Program-made: the position numbers and the translations under genes
The notes under the pieces: model-generated
The model's input: the letters and a program-made list of their open reading frames with translations, nothing else
Database searches by the model: none
What the model was told of the DNA's origin: nothing
In this document: positions 20,110-32,217 of the stretch, one piece after another
Layout: every line of letters starts with the position of its first letter
Numbering within the stretch: position 1 is the first letter of the stretch
DNA from: Anastatus disparis
Lineage: Eukaryota; Arthropoda; Insecta; Hymenoptera; Eupelmidae
Assembly (NCBI GenBank): GCA_017163975.1
Contig: JAFFSR010000248.1
Coordinates: 310,001 to 374,000 of the forward strand
Direction: 5' to 3'
Length of the DNA stretch: 64,000 bases

Positions 20110-20791
20110 TCATTTCACAAAAAAATTTCAACATCAAAACTAATTCTCTAATGTAAAGAATAAAAAATTAAATTGGTATAATTTTGAAATTTTGATATGG
20201 GAATACTTTTTATAAATAACTTTTTAATAATTTTGAATAATGGTAAATTTTTTAAATAACTTGTGGTATTGAATGCTAATTAAATTTAGTTTTAACATGA
20301 AGTTAATTATTTAGGTTGGAAATGTATTCAATAAAATAATATAACTATTTATAAGTCATCACTTAATTTTTTAAACTTTTTCTCATTTTAATAGTTTTTA
20401 TATGATATTATGTGAATTTTATAAATATAAATTATTTAAGGAGATGTACAATGGACAGCACACTTCCACCCATAAATATTGATTATATTTCTATTGTATT
20501 TTAAAATTTTGAATAAATAGATGCATTAACATACAGTATGTATCACGAAGATTATTCAGTTAAATTTTTACATAAATCTATTCATTACTTATTGAGAAGT
20601 TTGGGTTCCAATATTATTTACTAAAATTTTTCCATTTGGAATCAGAAATTTAAATATCTTGAAAACTAATGATTGGAATAATTTAAAAATTCAAATAAAT
20701 AATCATCTCGAGACATACTACAAGTTAATACATTCCTTTTATGGAAATTCAGCAATAGAATGGAAAGACAAATAATTTTTTTATGTTCTTA
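19916..20791. other. A+T-rich spacer with (AT)n tract
   Basis: An AT tract lies at 20070-20106. The rest shows no gene or clear repeat. Confidence 0.5.
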
Positions 20792-20933
20792 TAGTAAAAT
20801 ATAATCAAACTTTGACAACAAATTTAACATAATGAAATAATTGTACTTTCAATGATTTGTATCATATTTATTACAAATTATAGAATGATATTACAGAACA
20901 TTATTTTTTTCCGCATTCATAATAAATGTTACT
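20792..20933 (+). repeat. 142-bp direct repeat, copy 1
   Basis: From TAGTAAAATATAATCAAAC onward this stretch is repeated with few changes at 21707-21848, directly after the Helitron-like 3' end. Confidence 0.85.
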
Positions 20934-20974
20934 TTTTCAATCAATAATTTCAATAAAATAATTATAGACCTAGA

Positions 20975-21706
20975 TCTTAACGCGAAGGGAATAGGGACTA
21001 CTTTTTTCGGCGTTCTGCGGTCAACATGCTCTACCCTTGCTACTTTCCTTGGTTGCCCAATAGATGGCGACCGATTTTGTCTTTCACTTTATTAAACTGG
21101 TACGGTAGAAATACTTATACACCTATGATATTCCGTAACTTCAACGCAATAAATTTTTATTGCATATTTTCTAATCACAGAGTAATATTACCTTGGATTA
21201 CTTAATGAAATATTTTCCTATTCCATTAGGCAGAATCAAAAATTAGACAATTTTTTTAAATTTAGAAAAAATTTTATATCTTATTCCAGGAAATTTTTTA
21301 TTCCTTAAATATTTATTGGCTCATACATGAGAATTTAACCCTTCATGGTTAACAATTCCCTATCATTGTTGAACATTCATATTTATTAATGAATATCTCT
21401 TTCACGATTTTGATTTGCTAAAAAAATTTTCTATTGTCAATTTAAATATATTTTTTGACTTATTGGTACTAAATTGAACATATATCGAAAAATAAAAAAA
21501 AAAATTCAATGCTAATTTTTTCTACCAAAAAAAATTATTTTAAATGAAAATTCATTCTATTGTAACATGGTTCACAAACAAAAATTGTGTATTCGAAAGT
21601 TTTGTAGGAGTACGATTTAATAAATAATAGTTTTGAGATTCTATTTCTATACCTACCGACTTCTGCCCAACTATTGCGCGGGCGAAGCCGAGACGGGGGA
21701 TGCTAG
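20975..21706 (+). mobile_element. Probable non-autonomous Helitron
   Basis: The 3' end is characteristic: a GC hairpin region (GCGCGGGCGAAGCCGAG, then ACGGGGGA) followed by CTAG at 21703-21706 and then T. The interior includes CAATAGATGGCGACCG, the kind of GC-richer block seen in small insect Helitrons. The 5' end is uncertain; A followed by TCTTAACGCG at 20975 fits the TC rule. No coding frame is seen. Rolling-circle elements of this sort rely on a Rep/helicase supplied elsewhere. Confidence 0.6.
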
Positions 21707-21848
21707 TAGTAAAATATAATCAAACTTTGACAACAAATTTAACATAATGAAATAATTGTACTTTCAATGATTTGTGTCATATTTAATACAAATTATAGAG
21801 TGATATTACAGAATATTATTTTTTTCCGAATTCATAATAAATGTTTCG
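21707..21848 (+). repeat. 142-bp direct repeat, copy 2
   Basis: Second copy of 20792-20933, beginning exactly at the base after the Helitron CTAG terminus. Confidence 0.85.
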
Positions 21849-22444
21849 CAAATAATAAGTAAATTTTCTTTTGAAATATTTACTTTTTTAGGGGAAATTC
21901 TACTTCTATCTAGACAGTTCATACATATAAATGCATAATTATAGACATAATCAGAAACATTTATTCATATTTTATATATTGTCCTATCTTTATAATTAAC
22001 TATTAAAAAAATTTAATATCTAATAAATAATTTTTTTAAATTGTATGATATAAAATTTATGTTCAAACGATATTAAAAAAAATATTTTTATATCATGTAA
22101 TTATAATTTTTCAAATGAGGTAATTTGATATTTTTTAAAAATTAATGTTTCTTTTATTAAAAATATTATTGCTTCAATGAAATGAATTGCTAACAATTTT
22201 TATATAAATCACAATTCATTTAAATATAAACACGTGTACAAATGAAAATGTAATTAAAGTGAAATGTATGTTATTTCTAAAAATTGTTAACAAGTAACTT
22301 TTTAAATAATATATTTTCATGAAAACTAATTTAAATACCGCATTCTCTGAATGATAACTGAATACAATTTTAATTTAATAAATTTAGTTATACAATTATA
22401 AATATATAATATTTATATAACCGTTCATCAAATAAAATTATTAT

Positions 22445-22506
<62 letters not shown>

Positions 22507-22592
22507 AATAATTATTACAATAGATTGTAGTTAAATAAAAATGTTTATTTTAATAATTATAGCGTTGAAATTTATTTTGATGAAAATGTTAT
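21849..22592. other. A+T-rich spacer with (AT)n tract
   Basis: An AT tract lies at 22452-22500. From about 22500 to 22592 the sequence is paralogous to 34325-34423. No gene is seen. Confidence 0.5.
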
Positions 22593-22967
22593 TTAAGAGC
22601 AGGCCGGATTCGCTGTCCTTGTCTAATTGGCATTTTTGTTATTTACTCAAGTATTAATCGATGTATCTGCAAATTAAAGGTTAAGCGCAATAGATATTAT
22701 TATTACAAATATTTATGCACAAGAAAAAAAAATCTATCGCTTTGTTTTTGAGAAAAGTAAGGAACGCGAAAATATTATAAACATAATCTTTTACTTCGGC
22801 ATTCCTTACTTTTCTCAAAAACAAATCGGTAGATTTTTTTTTTTTGTGCATAGATATTCATAATAATAACCTTTATTTTGAAGATACACCGATTAATACT
22901 TGAGTAAATAACAAACAACTCAATTGTTACTCGGTCGGTATCAGGTTCTACTCCGGCCTGCCGTTAA
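22593..22967. mobile_element. TTAA-flanked palindromic MITE, family 2
   Basis: The body 22597-22963 (367 bp) begins GAGCAGGCCGGA and ends TCCGGCCTGCCG, flanked by TTAA on both sides, and folds on itself almost completely around 22780. The paralogous sequence at 34325-34560 runs straight through the insertion point without the element, which proves the insertion. Confidence 0.9.
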
Positions 22968-23439
22968 TTGACATTTACAGTATTATTTTAACTATTTTTG
23001 TAAAGTTACTTGTCATCAATAAAAAAATATTTAATTTTCCAAATTAATAATCTATTAATATCAAGAATTTTCTAAAAATTATAATATTTATGATATGCAA
23101 ACCTTGTGATACATACACTTTGTAATATTTGTATCTCATTAAATTTTTATATTAGATGCAAAAAGGAGTGTTAAGTAATTGCAAATAGTTATTTTTTTAT
23201 TCCGAAATATTCGAATTTAAAATCAACTAAAATGTTGTATTTAAATCTTATGATTTTTTCTATTTAAATTTCGTATTTCATATATATATAAAATACATTT
23301 GTAAAGATATTTTTATTAGAAATCAACACGAATTTCTTTTCAGCATGTTTCACTTATAAATTAATTTCATAATTCAAATTCATGGTCATATGTTGAGGTC
23401 TGGAAATTATAGTCGTAACTCAGTACCAAGTTCTCAGTT

Positions 23440-23713
23440 TATTTACATCAAATATCGTACTATCTTTGTTTTTCTAATGGCAGTAGAGTGAGAAATAGTC
23501 ACTTAAAATAAATTATACGCTTTTTTACTTTAAGCACATGTGTACATATATTTTTATATTATGTTTCATCAAATTATTTTCAATTTTATTCAGTACTCGA
23601 AATTAACTTAAATTAATTAATTCTTATTTACATAAAATTAGTCATTTATACATAATAATATAATAAAAGAAAATTCAACCGAGTGACGTCAGGAGCGAGA
23701 AATTTCAATATCA
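23440..23713 (+). repeat. Segment repeated in inverse orientation at 33812-34085
   Basis: The stretch including GTGACGTCAGGAGCGAGAAA matches the reverse complement of 33812-34085 closely. It directly flanks a family 1 MITE in both places, so the duplication carried the MITE insertion with it. Related shorter copies of its last about 90 bp lie at 23925-24020 and 24840-24915. Confidence 0.8.
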
Positions 23714-23924
23714 TTAAAAGGAGGTCGAGTATATATGTCCTTTTCTAATCAAAGAATTGATTTTTTCACAAAAATTAATAATTGTAGCAAAAAATAAGAA
23801 GAAAGCCCCACCTCGTATAATAAAAAGCAGGATTCTCTTTTATAAGGAAAAATTATTTTTATCGCTTCGTTTTTAAGAAAACCTTGAAAAACTGAATTGT
23901 CCATCCTAACCTTTTATTAATTAA
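23714..23924 (+). mobile_element. Half copy of a family 1 TTAA MITE
   Basis: It begins at TTAA with AAGGAGGTCGAGTATAT and follows the family to just past the hairpin centre (CCATCCTAACC), then stops. The right half and right TTAA are missing. Its left flank equals the right flank of the complete copy at 33423-33811, so this is a truncated paralogue of that insertion. Confidence 0.85.
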
Positions 23925-24024
23925 TTCTAATTTATTTAAAAATAGTCATTTATACATAATATGATAAAAGAAAATTCAACTAAGCGACGTTAGCAGCGAA
24001 AAACTTCAATATAATTAATACCTG

Positions 24025-24931
24025 TTAACGTAAAACCCAATAAATTGTGTAACGATTTTCAACAGTTGATAAATATAATGTGAATCATATAATATAAATA
24101 TCAATTTTAAATTTCTAATCATTAATTTAAAACTCAAAAGTAACTATTTTAAAACGGAATATGGAAGATAAACATGTATCGTTTTAATCCTTGAATATTA
24201 CGAATTTAATTATCAATTATTAGTAATTTTAAAGAGTTATATATTGTATAAATAATTCTATATTTAATAATTTTCAATTTTAGTAACAGGAAATGCCGCA
24301 CGAAAAGAGGTTAATAATTGCATTTTCTGCGAAATATTGCCCTTGAATCGAGTAGGTGAAAGATCAGTCTTAATACCAAAAAAAAGGCAGTAAGCATCGC
24401 AAATTAATGCTCTTACTTCATAATATAATAGTACCAACATTGGTCCCTAAAATTCAAGCTATAGTACTAATTGAAATTATATCGTCACTCTTTTTTCAAG
24501 TACCTTAATACATAAATTAGATATACTTGATTTAGAACCTATTTTAACAATACTTTCTTTTCTTCGTGCAGTTGTTAGTTCTAGTAAACGTCAAATACTG
24601 TTTTCGCTTATTTCATGGTTCGTGATTGAAACACGTGATTAAAAAGAAAAAATTCCTATTATATTTTTTCATTGATTCAAATGCAATTTAGTAGAACAAA
24701 TTCTTAATTCATCATGATATAATTTGTATTTGAACAATTTTTATGCACATTGTAACTTTAATTATTCTTTTTTATAAAAATAGAAAAATTTAATTTAGTA
24801 CAAAACTACAATATCACAATTCATAAGTTGCGTCGATTCTCTTTTATTTTAAAATTGGCTAATTTATACATAATAATATAATATATGAAAATTCAACCGA
24901 GCGACGTTAGGAGCGAGGTATTTTTTGCCAG
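24025..24931. other. A+T-rich stretch with no recognised gene
   Basis: A short frame around 24290-24395 reads NAARKEVNNCIFCEILPLN then stops. It could be a gene scrap but I do not recognise it. Otherwise nothing is seen apart from the short repeat at 24840-24915. Confidence 0.4.
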
Positions 24932-25160
24932 TGATTTAATTAAAAAAAAGACATGATCCACAAGTCTTATGCTTTATAACACTTGAGAATGTTTGATGAA
25001 ATTTGTCATATTTTTAAATAATAATTGTATCAGATGACATAATGTTTGTTTTCTATGAATACTTGTTTACGTAATCAAGGCTTTTTATGATTTCATAATT
25101 TTATTAACCCATCGTCTCCAATCAAATTTGAAATTAATTTCTTACCTTTTGAACTTTTAT
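24932..25160 (+). repeat. 230-bp direct repeat, copy 1
   Basis: Repeated at 25702-25929 with few differences. Both start TGATTTAATTAAAAAAA and end GAACTTTTAT. Confidence 0.9.
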
Positions 25161-25701
25161 TTTTATTTATTTATTGTGGATCCATAAAAGCTATTGGTAT
25201 GGAATTACATACTTTCAATTATAAATTAGTCAAGGAATTGATGAACTGTGAAACAAGGAAACTGCAGCTTCTTCGCTTACAAACAGTTAAAGCAAGACAT
25301 GCACCTCATTTCTTTCTACAGGAATGCTTATTAATTAACTACTGAGTAAATGAATGACTCGTTCCAGTATGCTTTTGTTTAAATATCCTATCCTGCATCC
25401 GGAAGGACATAAATTTTTACTGGATACAAATTTGACTAAACAAGGAAGAAATTTAAACTTTAAATTTCTTGACGAGTGTTTGTTACTCTAATATTCCAAT
25501 ATTTACATCTCCTTGATATAACCAATACAGCATCCATGGTTCTGTTTATGGCAAATAAAGGAATTTTACTCTATTTTACTCTTTTGGTAGCTTACACCTG
25601 CTATCTAATCTTAGTGGCTTCAACATTATTTATGATTCCAAAACATAATTTATTTTTGAATATCAATTTATTAATGATTACAAATATTATACTTTTAGAC
25701 A
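25161..25701. other. Spacer between the 230-bp repeats
   Basis: Possible coding scraps on the plus strand read KLVKELMNCETRKLQLLRL (about 25220) and HPEGHKFLLDTNLTKQGRN (about 25400). They are short and unrecognised. The hydrophobic frame at 25476-25709 has no supporting features and I do not call it. Confidence 0.35.
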
Positions 25702-25929
25702 TGATTTAATTAAAAAAAGACATGATCCACTAGTCATATGCTTTATAACACTTGAGAATGTTTGATTAAATTTGTAATATTTGTGAATAATAATTGTATT
25801 AGATGACATAATGTTTGTTTTCTATGAATACTTGTTTACGTAATCAAGGCTTTTTATGATTTCATAATTTTATTAACCCATCGTCTCCAATCAAATTTTT
25901 AATTAATTTCTTATCTTTTGAACTTTTAT
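25702..25929 (+). repeat. 230-bp direct repeat, copy 2
   Basis: Second copy of 24932-25160. It runs directly into the 5'-truncated LINE. Confidence 0.9.
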
Positions 25930-26951
25930 GTATGGCTTGATAGTAAGTTGAACTGGAAGGACCAAATTGCACATGTGTGTAACAGAAGTCACTCATTGCT
26001 CTATAGATTAAATTTCTTTCGAAAAAGTACCACCATTGCACTACGTAAGCATCTTATCCGTTCTTTGCTGTTTCCTTTACTTGATTACTGTTGTTTGGTC
26101 TATATTGACCTTTCTGCTGAACTCGATCTGAGGCTTCAAAGGGTCGTAAACTCTGGTATTCGTTACATCTATGGTGTAAGTAGGCGCGAGCACATCTCTG
26201 TTTATAGGTCCTCTCTAGGCTGGTTATCCACTTTGGGTAGAAGAAACTACTTCGCAAATACCTTCTTATACAAAATGTTTTTGTCATGCTCACCTTCATA
26301 TCTTTATTCTAGATATTTGTGGAGCCGGCCTGTGAGAACACTGAGGGGTGATGTGAGACCGTTAACCATTCCTTTTTCATCTACCGAGTATCACCAAAGA
26401 TCGTTCCTGGTTGTGTCATCGCAACTATGGAACGGTCTACCATCATCATTAACGGCATGTCGGAGCTGCAGCAATCGAGTTTTGCTTTTTTTATTTTATC
26501 AATATCTTTTTAAATTCTTAAATTAAATAAATATAATGACTTGTCCGCACTAAAACTATATTAATACAATAATTTTTGTTAAAATAAAAAATCATTTGGA
26601 CTTGTTATTTTTTTATGAGCTTAGATTGGAAATTAGATATCGAACTCGACAAACCTAACCTTAAAATACGATACATTGAAAGTTTTTATTATAACTTTAT
26701 ATGTATAATATTTTGGTGAATTTCTTGAGTTGTCCGCACTAGAGTTTAATCTTACAAATGTTTTCTTTGTAGCAAAGAAACTCGATTAAACGCATCGTTT
26801 ATTCATAAGTTAGGATTGGAAATATTATTAGAAGGCGGACAGCTTCGTCATGCTCTTAAGAGACTCTTCATCGTTGGCATTATTCAAGGCATCAACATAT
26901 TCGCACTACCTTTCCCTTGAGAATGAGCCTCTGCTCCGAGCTAGGCTTTAA
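25930..26951 (+). pseudogene. 5'-truncated LINE reverse transcriptase C-terminus, split by a MITE
   Basis: The frame carries the region after the RT palm of Jockey/CR1-type LINEs: VWLDSKLNWKDQIAHVCNR, KHLIRSLLFPLLDYCCLVY, LQRVVNSGIRYIYGVSR, YRSSLGWLSTLGRR and SQLWNGLPSSL. At 26449 it meets a TTAA MITE (26453-26855). Past the MITE the same frame continues with RDSSSLALFKASTYSHYLSL to a stop at 26949-26951. The catalytic part and everything upstream are absent. The remnant is non-functional but its frame is otherwise clean, so the insertion is not very old. Confidence 0.85.
26449..26859. mobile_element. TTAA MITE inserted in the LINE
   Basis: The body 26453-26855 (403 bp) begins CGGCATGTCGGAGCTG and ends in the inverse of GAGCATGACGAAGCTG, with TTAA on both sides. 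Removing the body and one TTAA leaves the LINE frame open. A second copy lies at 14599-14907. The last codons before the stop of the apparent frame ending at 26526 are MITE sequence. Confidence 0.9.
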
Positions 26952-27008
26952 TTATTTTAATTACTGTATCTTTATTTTAATTATATTTTTACTTAGTATC
27001 TCATTTTA

Positions 27009-27167
27009 TATATATATATATACTTACGAATTTTTATTATTTTTGTTGTACAACATAATGTACAGTTAATGAATTTAAATATCCATCGTATATATTGTAT
27101 ATATATATATATATACTTACGAATTTGTATTATTTTTGTTGTACAACATAATGTACAGTTAATAAAT

Positions 27168-27173
<6 letters not shown>
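27009..27173 (+). repeat. Two direct copies of a 74-bp segment, each preceded by AT repeats
   Basis: TACTTACGAATTTKTATTA-type sequence through ACAGTTAATRAATTTAAAT occurs at 27021-27082 and 27113-27173. Each copy is preceded by an AT tract, so the unit including the tract is about 92 bp. Confidence 0.8.

Positions 27174-27214
<41 letters not shown>
27174..27214. repeat. (CT)n microsatellite
   Basis: About 20 CT units follow the second 74-bp copy. Confidence 0.95.
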
Positions 27215-27218
<4 letters not shown>

Positions 27219-27371
27219 CTGAGCTTGAATATGTATACATGCACACATAACGACACTGTTGAGCCTACTTTCTTTCCTGCTATCGAATAAAAACAAAATT
27301 TTTTACAAAAAAAAGATTTTAAAAACATTGCACTAAAAAATGACAAATAAAAAATTTAAAAAAAAAAAAAA

Positions 27372-27702
27372 AACCGACTTAAAAAAATGCACTAAAAAGT
27401 AACAAATAATTCATTATCTTTAGAAATCATACAAATAATTGGTAAAATACAATTTTAGAAGTCGGCGTCTAATTCTAAATCTGTGGTGCGTAAGCAGAAC
27501 GACTTAGTCCATTTTTTCAAAAATAACGTTCACATTCATTGTTCAAAAATAACGTTTACATTTATTGTTAAAAAATAACGTTTACATTCATTGAGGAATT
27601 AGACGCTGACTTCTAAAATTGTATTCTACCAATTATTTATATGATTTCTAAAAATAATAAATTATTTGTTACTTTTCAGTGCATTTTTTGAAGTCGGTTT
27701 TT
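27372..27702. mobile_element. Small foldback MITE with AAACCGACTT ends
   Basis: Arms of about 103 bp (27372-27474 and 27597-27702) pair closely, from AAACCGACTT to GCGTCTAATTC. The core contains three copies of a roughly 28-bp unit with AAAATAACGTTYACATTYAT. The inner end of each arm contains AGAAGTCGG, an inverse copy of its own outer end. Ends of the AACCGACTTC type are frequent in insect MITEs. Confidence 0.75.
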
Positions 27703-27807
27703 TTTTTGTTAAAAATTTTTTGACACTGCAGTTAGAAAAAGTGACACTCAAAGTGATATTTTAAATTTGTTATGTCGTGAATGAATCTGAAGAAGGTCAA
27801 TTCAAGA

Positions 27808-28195
27808 TTAAGAGGAGGTCACGTATCTCTGTCCTTTTCTAATCAAAGAAATGATTTTTTACAAAAACTAATAACTTCATCAAAAAATGAAGAGAAAGCC
27901 GCATCTTGCATCAAAAAAAGCAATATTTTCTTTGATAAGAAAAAATTAATTTTATCGCTTCGTTTTCAAGAAAACCTTGAAAAACCAAATTGTCCACCCT
28001 AACCTCTATGATTTGAGTTTTTCAAGGTTTTCTTGAAAACGAAGCGATTAAATTAATTCTTTCTTATCAAAGAAAATATTGCTTTTTTTATTACGAGATG
28101 CGGCTTTCTCTTCATTTTTTGATAAAATTATTAGTTTCTGTAAAAAACTCAATTCTTTGATTAGAAAAGGACAGAGATACGTGACCTCCTCTTAA
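27808..28195. mobile_element. TTAA-flanked palindromic MITE, family 1
   Basis: The body 27812-28191 (380 bp) begins GAGGAGGTCACGTATCTC and ends with its inverse GTGACCTCCTC, TTAA on both sides. It is the most symmetric copy, folding around 28000. Confidence 0.9.
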
Positions 28196-28344
28196 GACAG
28201 AAATGGCAAAAAGCAAGAGAGGCAAAAAAAAGAAGAATAGAGCAGAAAAGAAATGACGATTTGATGGCTTTGATGATGTAGGAGGGATACGCCATGCGGG
28301 TCTTTGGCGGCCAGGCTCTGGATTCGATTCGATGAGGGAGGAAT

Positions 28345-31300
28345 TTGAACAGGGAAAGGAGGATGATTACAGGTAATGAGGCAGAAAGGACAGATAAATC
28401 CAAAGACAGCAAAACGACATATAAGGTAAACAATGATTTTGAAAATTATACATTTAATGCAGAAGGTTTCGGGAACTCGACAGTCTTGGACGAACACTTA
28501 GGAACGGTAAATAAATTAAAAATATCGCGTTTAATACAAATAAAGGTTGATAACAGACTTAATAAAGAAAAATACAGTATTTCAGACGTTTTTAAACAGT
28601 TGACAGAAATTATCAAAACCGGACTGACTGGAAAAGACGGACCAGTAAAATGCTATTATAAATTAACGATTCAAATTACATTTAAAAACTTTGGATTATT
28701 TTATGTCCGAATTAAGTTCGCTTCTATTGTATGTTGTAGATAGTACTATTGTAGCAAATGAAAGTTCGTGATATTTTAATAAATAGAATAGATAAAGACT
28801 ATCATGCTAGAGTTATAAAAAGTAAAGATCCAGTTAAATTGTTGAACAAAATCAAAGAAATTAAATGAAGCGAGGTAAATGTAACTTCATCTAGTATTAA
28901 AAAAAAAAAAAAAAAAAAAATTACAACATACAGTATAATCCAGCGAAAGAAAAGGCAGTTAATTTTATAGACAGATTTTAAGAAATAGTAGAAAGTTATA
29001 ATAACATGCCAAAAGTTAAATTGTTGTCTGAAGAAGACGGAAGAGATTTTTTCTGTAATGCTATCATGAACAAAGTACATTAAGTAGAAGGAATAAATTT
29101 TATGACAGAAAGTGTTACAGTGAAAAGGTTATCGCATGATAAACTAAAGTTACATATTATACAGGTTGAAAGCCATCAAACGACAGCTATGACGGCCAAA
29201 TCAAGGGCGATATAGAAAGTGCGATGTTTTGAATGCGACAGTTATGGGCACTGTGCCAGCGACTGCTCACGACAGGAAAATAGCATAAAGAAATGTTACT
29301 TTTGTCAGAGATTTACTCGTGACCATGTGATCTCAACATGTCCAAAGCGTCAGGGACACTCGAGACACAAAGACAGAAAAAGGTATTAATCAAAATATTA
29401 TAATAATAAAAGTAAAGAAAGTAGAGGTCAGACAGCATTCACAAGTAAGATAGCTAATCTCATTAATAATATCAATCAAAAACGAGCAAAATCTGTCAAT
29501 CAAAGGAGACAAGAAAATGATGTAAAATACAACAGAGGAAAATATCAAAAAGGAGGCAGCTTAAACCAATTAGAATCTAGAAACAAGAAGATTAATGAAC
29601 CGAGTGCTGACAGTGGTGCGACAGAACGTTTGACAAATTCAAAGTTGATTTTCAAGACATTTATTAAACAACTGGACGGAGTTTAATACGCAAATAAAGA
29701 CTGATGGAAAATTTATTATTTTAGACAGAGTAATCTGCATGCAAAACTTAAATGAAAATTTTTCATCCTTACCAATATATAAGCAGTCATATTGGTTGAT
29801 TGAATTTGAATAAGAGGCGACAGAAAATAATTTAAAACAAAGACAGGTTCTAGTATATCTAACGACAAGTAGAATGAATGAAGAACAGAATATTGAAAAA
29901 AATAATCAATTTAATGAAAAGAAAGAAAATTAGGCAATCGAAGAAGAAAAATATTTAGATTGCAAACAGAAATATTTATAAATCACATGAGATTGAAGTC
30001 AGTAAAGAACCTCAATGTGAGATTAAAAATACAAAAGCGACAGAGAAAATAAATACAAACCACTACGCTATGTTATGGCATTTTTGAATGGGCCATGCAT
30101 CAGTTGATTATTTAAGAAAATTACAATTGAAATTTCCTAATATCAAAACTTTAAAACAGGTTGTATTTGATGATACGTTGAAAGACTAAGAAGTGGATAT
30201 GATTGCAAAGTTTAACAAATTGCCATCTAAGACAGTCAAGCATAGAACAATTGAACCTTTGCAAATAATGAATTCAGACACAATGGGTTTTATGTAAACT
30301 ATACGAAAGCAGAGATGTACGATTCAACGAAAAATTAGTCTACAAGGACAAATATGCAACAACTGATATACAAGACTGGAATCAAATTGATGAAAATATA
30401 AAGATACATGGTTTGTGAATTTTGTATTAAAGGACAAAGAAAATGGAACACGAATACAAAAAACCGGAGGGAAAGGAAGTCAAAAGACCAGTTAGACGAC
30501 CAAGAAACGAAAATAATAAGACTCATAAAAAGTAACAAGGATTGGACGGAGAGAAAATAAAAAAATTAGTAGGACGACCGACAAAAGTTAAGAAAAATAC
30601 TGAATATGAAGTGCAAGAATCGGAGGGAGAGAAAACAAAACGACAGATTGAATTACCATTGGAAACACAAACAAGTACAGAAAATAAGATAAATGAAGAA
30701 ACTCATGTTTTATTAGCAGAAATAAATAATGACCTGAGTATACACTTGAAAGCCATGAAGTCAAAAGGTAAACAAAAATAGACTAAAACTATTATTGAAG
30801 AATTAGAATGTATGTATAAGAATAATGTATGAAAATTAGTTAACAGATCAATTGTAATGAATGACAGAAAAAGATCAAACCTTATACATTCAAGATGAGT
30901 ATTCATAAGGAAGAAGACAGTAAAATAAGATATAAAGCCAGACTAGTAATTCGTAGTTTTAGAGACAGAAATGAGTATGATATGCAAGAAACATATGCAC
31001 CAGTTTTACGATTACATTTAATCAGATCTATACTGGCAATAGCAAACAAACTAGATTCAAAAATATGTCAAATAGACGTGAAGACAGCTTTTCTAAATGG
31101 ATATTGAAACAGTGAGATATATATGGAAATACCTGAAGGGATGACTGCTTATGAAAGGATCAAACAAAACAAGATGTGTATATTGGAAAATGCTTTATAC
31201 GGTTTGAAAGTCAGTCTAAAATGTTGGAATGAAAGATTTAAAAATACAGTAAAGAAATGTGGACTTAGATCATTCAACACTGAGCCTTGTCTATTTACTC

Positions 31301-32175
31301 AGCAAGAAAAAGACTAATATCTTATCTTGATTTAGTATGCAGATGACATTCTGCTAGTTTGTAACAATGTAAAGACAAATGTAGAGAAAGAATTTAAAAT
31401 GACAGAAACTGGCGAGACTAAAAGTTCTTTAGGCTCAGAAATAAAATAAGACAGAAAAAAAGGATACTGAGCATTAAGCAAGAACAATAAATAAACAAAT
31501 GCTAAAGAAGTTTAGTTTGGATCAATCACCCACCCAACGAACACCTATGGTAATCAATCAGGTAGCCAATAGGAAGAGAAGACAGCGTGAAGAAAAAAAG
31601 AAACCAATGCAAGCAGGCCAGAAATTGCATATGAGATAAATACTCTATGCAGACACCAAATCAATTTTACTGAAAATGACTGGTAGAAGGTTGAAAGAAT
31701 ATTTGAATAATTAAGAGGAATAAAAGACTTTGAACTTAAATATAAAGGACTGTTTACAAGGATTTTCAGATGCAAGATTTGACGACTGCAAAAATTCTCT
31801 TAAGACCAGTAGTTATGTGATCAAGTTTTTCGAAGACACAATATCCTGAAAAACTCACAGACAGAAATATGTTTCTATAAGCGAATGTGCTCAAGAATTG
31901 ATATCCTTATATCAAATTTTAAAAGATTGTTAAAGCAAGAATTAGCACCAATTCTATTATGGTGTGATAATACCAGCAGAAGCAAACGTTAAGACTGGAG
32001 GCGGAATCAAATTAAGGCATATGACCGAAATAAAAAAAACATTATGTAAAGGAATGTGTAACTAGAGGTTTAATAAATGTCAGTTGTATTTCTTCTAAAA
32101 ATCAGATAGCTGATGTATTTACAAAACCTTAGTCATTTCAATTACATGAACGACTGACCAAACAAATATTTAACG
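28345..32175 (+). pseudogene. Decayed second Copia gag-pol
   Basis: Many stops and frameshifts, but the domain order is clear. Gag: MKVRDILINRIDKDYHARV at about 28758. Zinc knuckle: CFECDSYGHCASDC near 29230, with a second damaged knuckle. Protease: ADSGATERLTNS near 29610. Integrase zinc region: GHASVDYLRKLQ near 30090 and an NSDTMG remnant near 30270. RT: YKARLVIRSF and DVKTAFLNGY (30895-31107), ALYGLKVSLKCW, YADDILLVCNN (31336). RNase H tail: SISECAQELISLYQILK (about 31880) and SSKNQIADVFTKP (about 32090). It is a different family from the element at 9273. The frame 28345-28743 may be a gag start or flank; I cannot tell. Confidence 0.85.
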
Positions 32176-32217
32176 ACTGATAACATTGACTGATTATATT
32201 TCTGATATGTATTTTAG

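Noticed and set aside
25476..25709. Hydrophobic 77-residue frame
   Set aside because: Composition is what A+T-rich DNA gives by chance; no signal, homologue or neighbour supports it.
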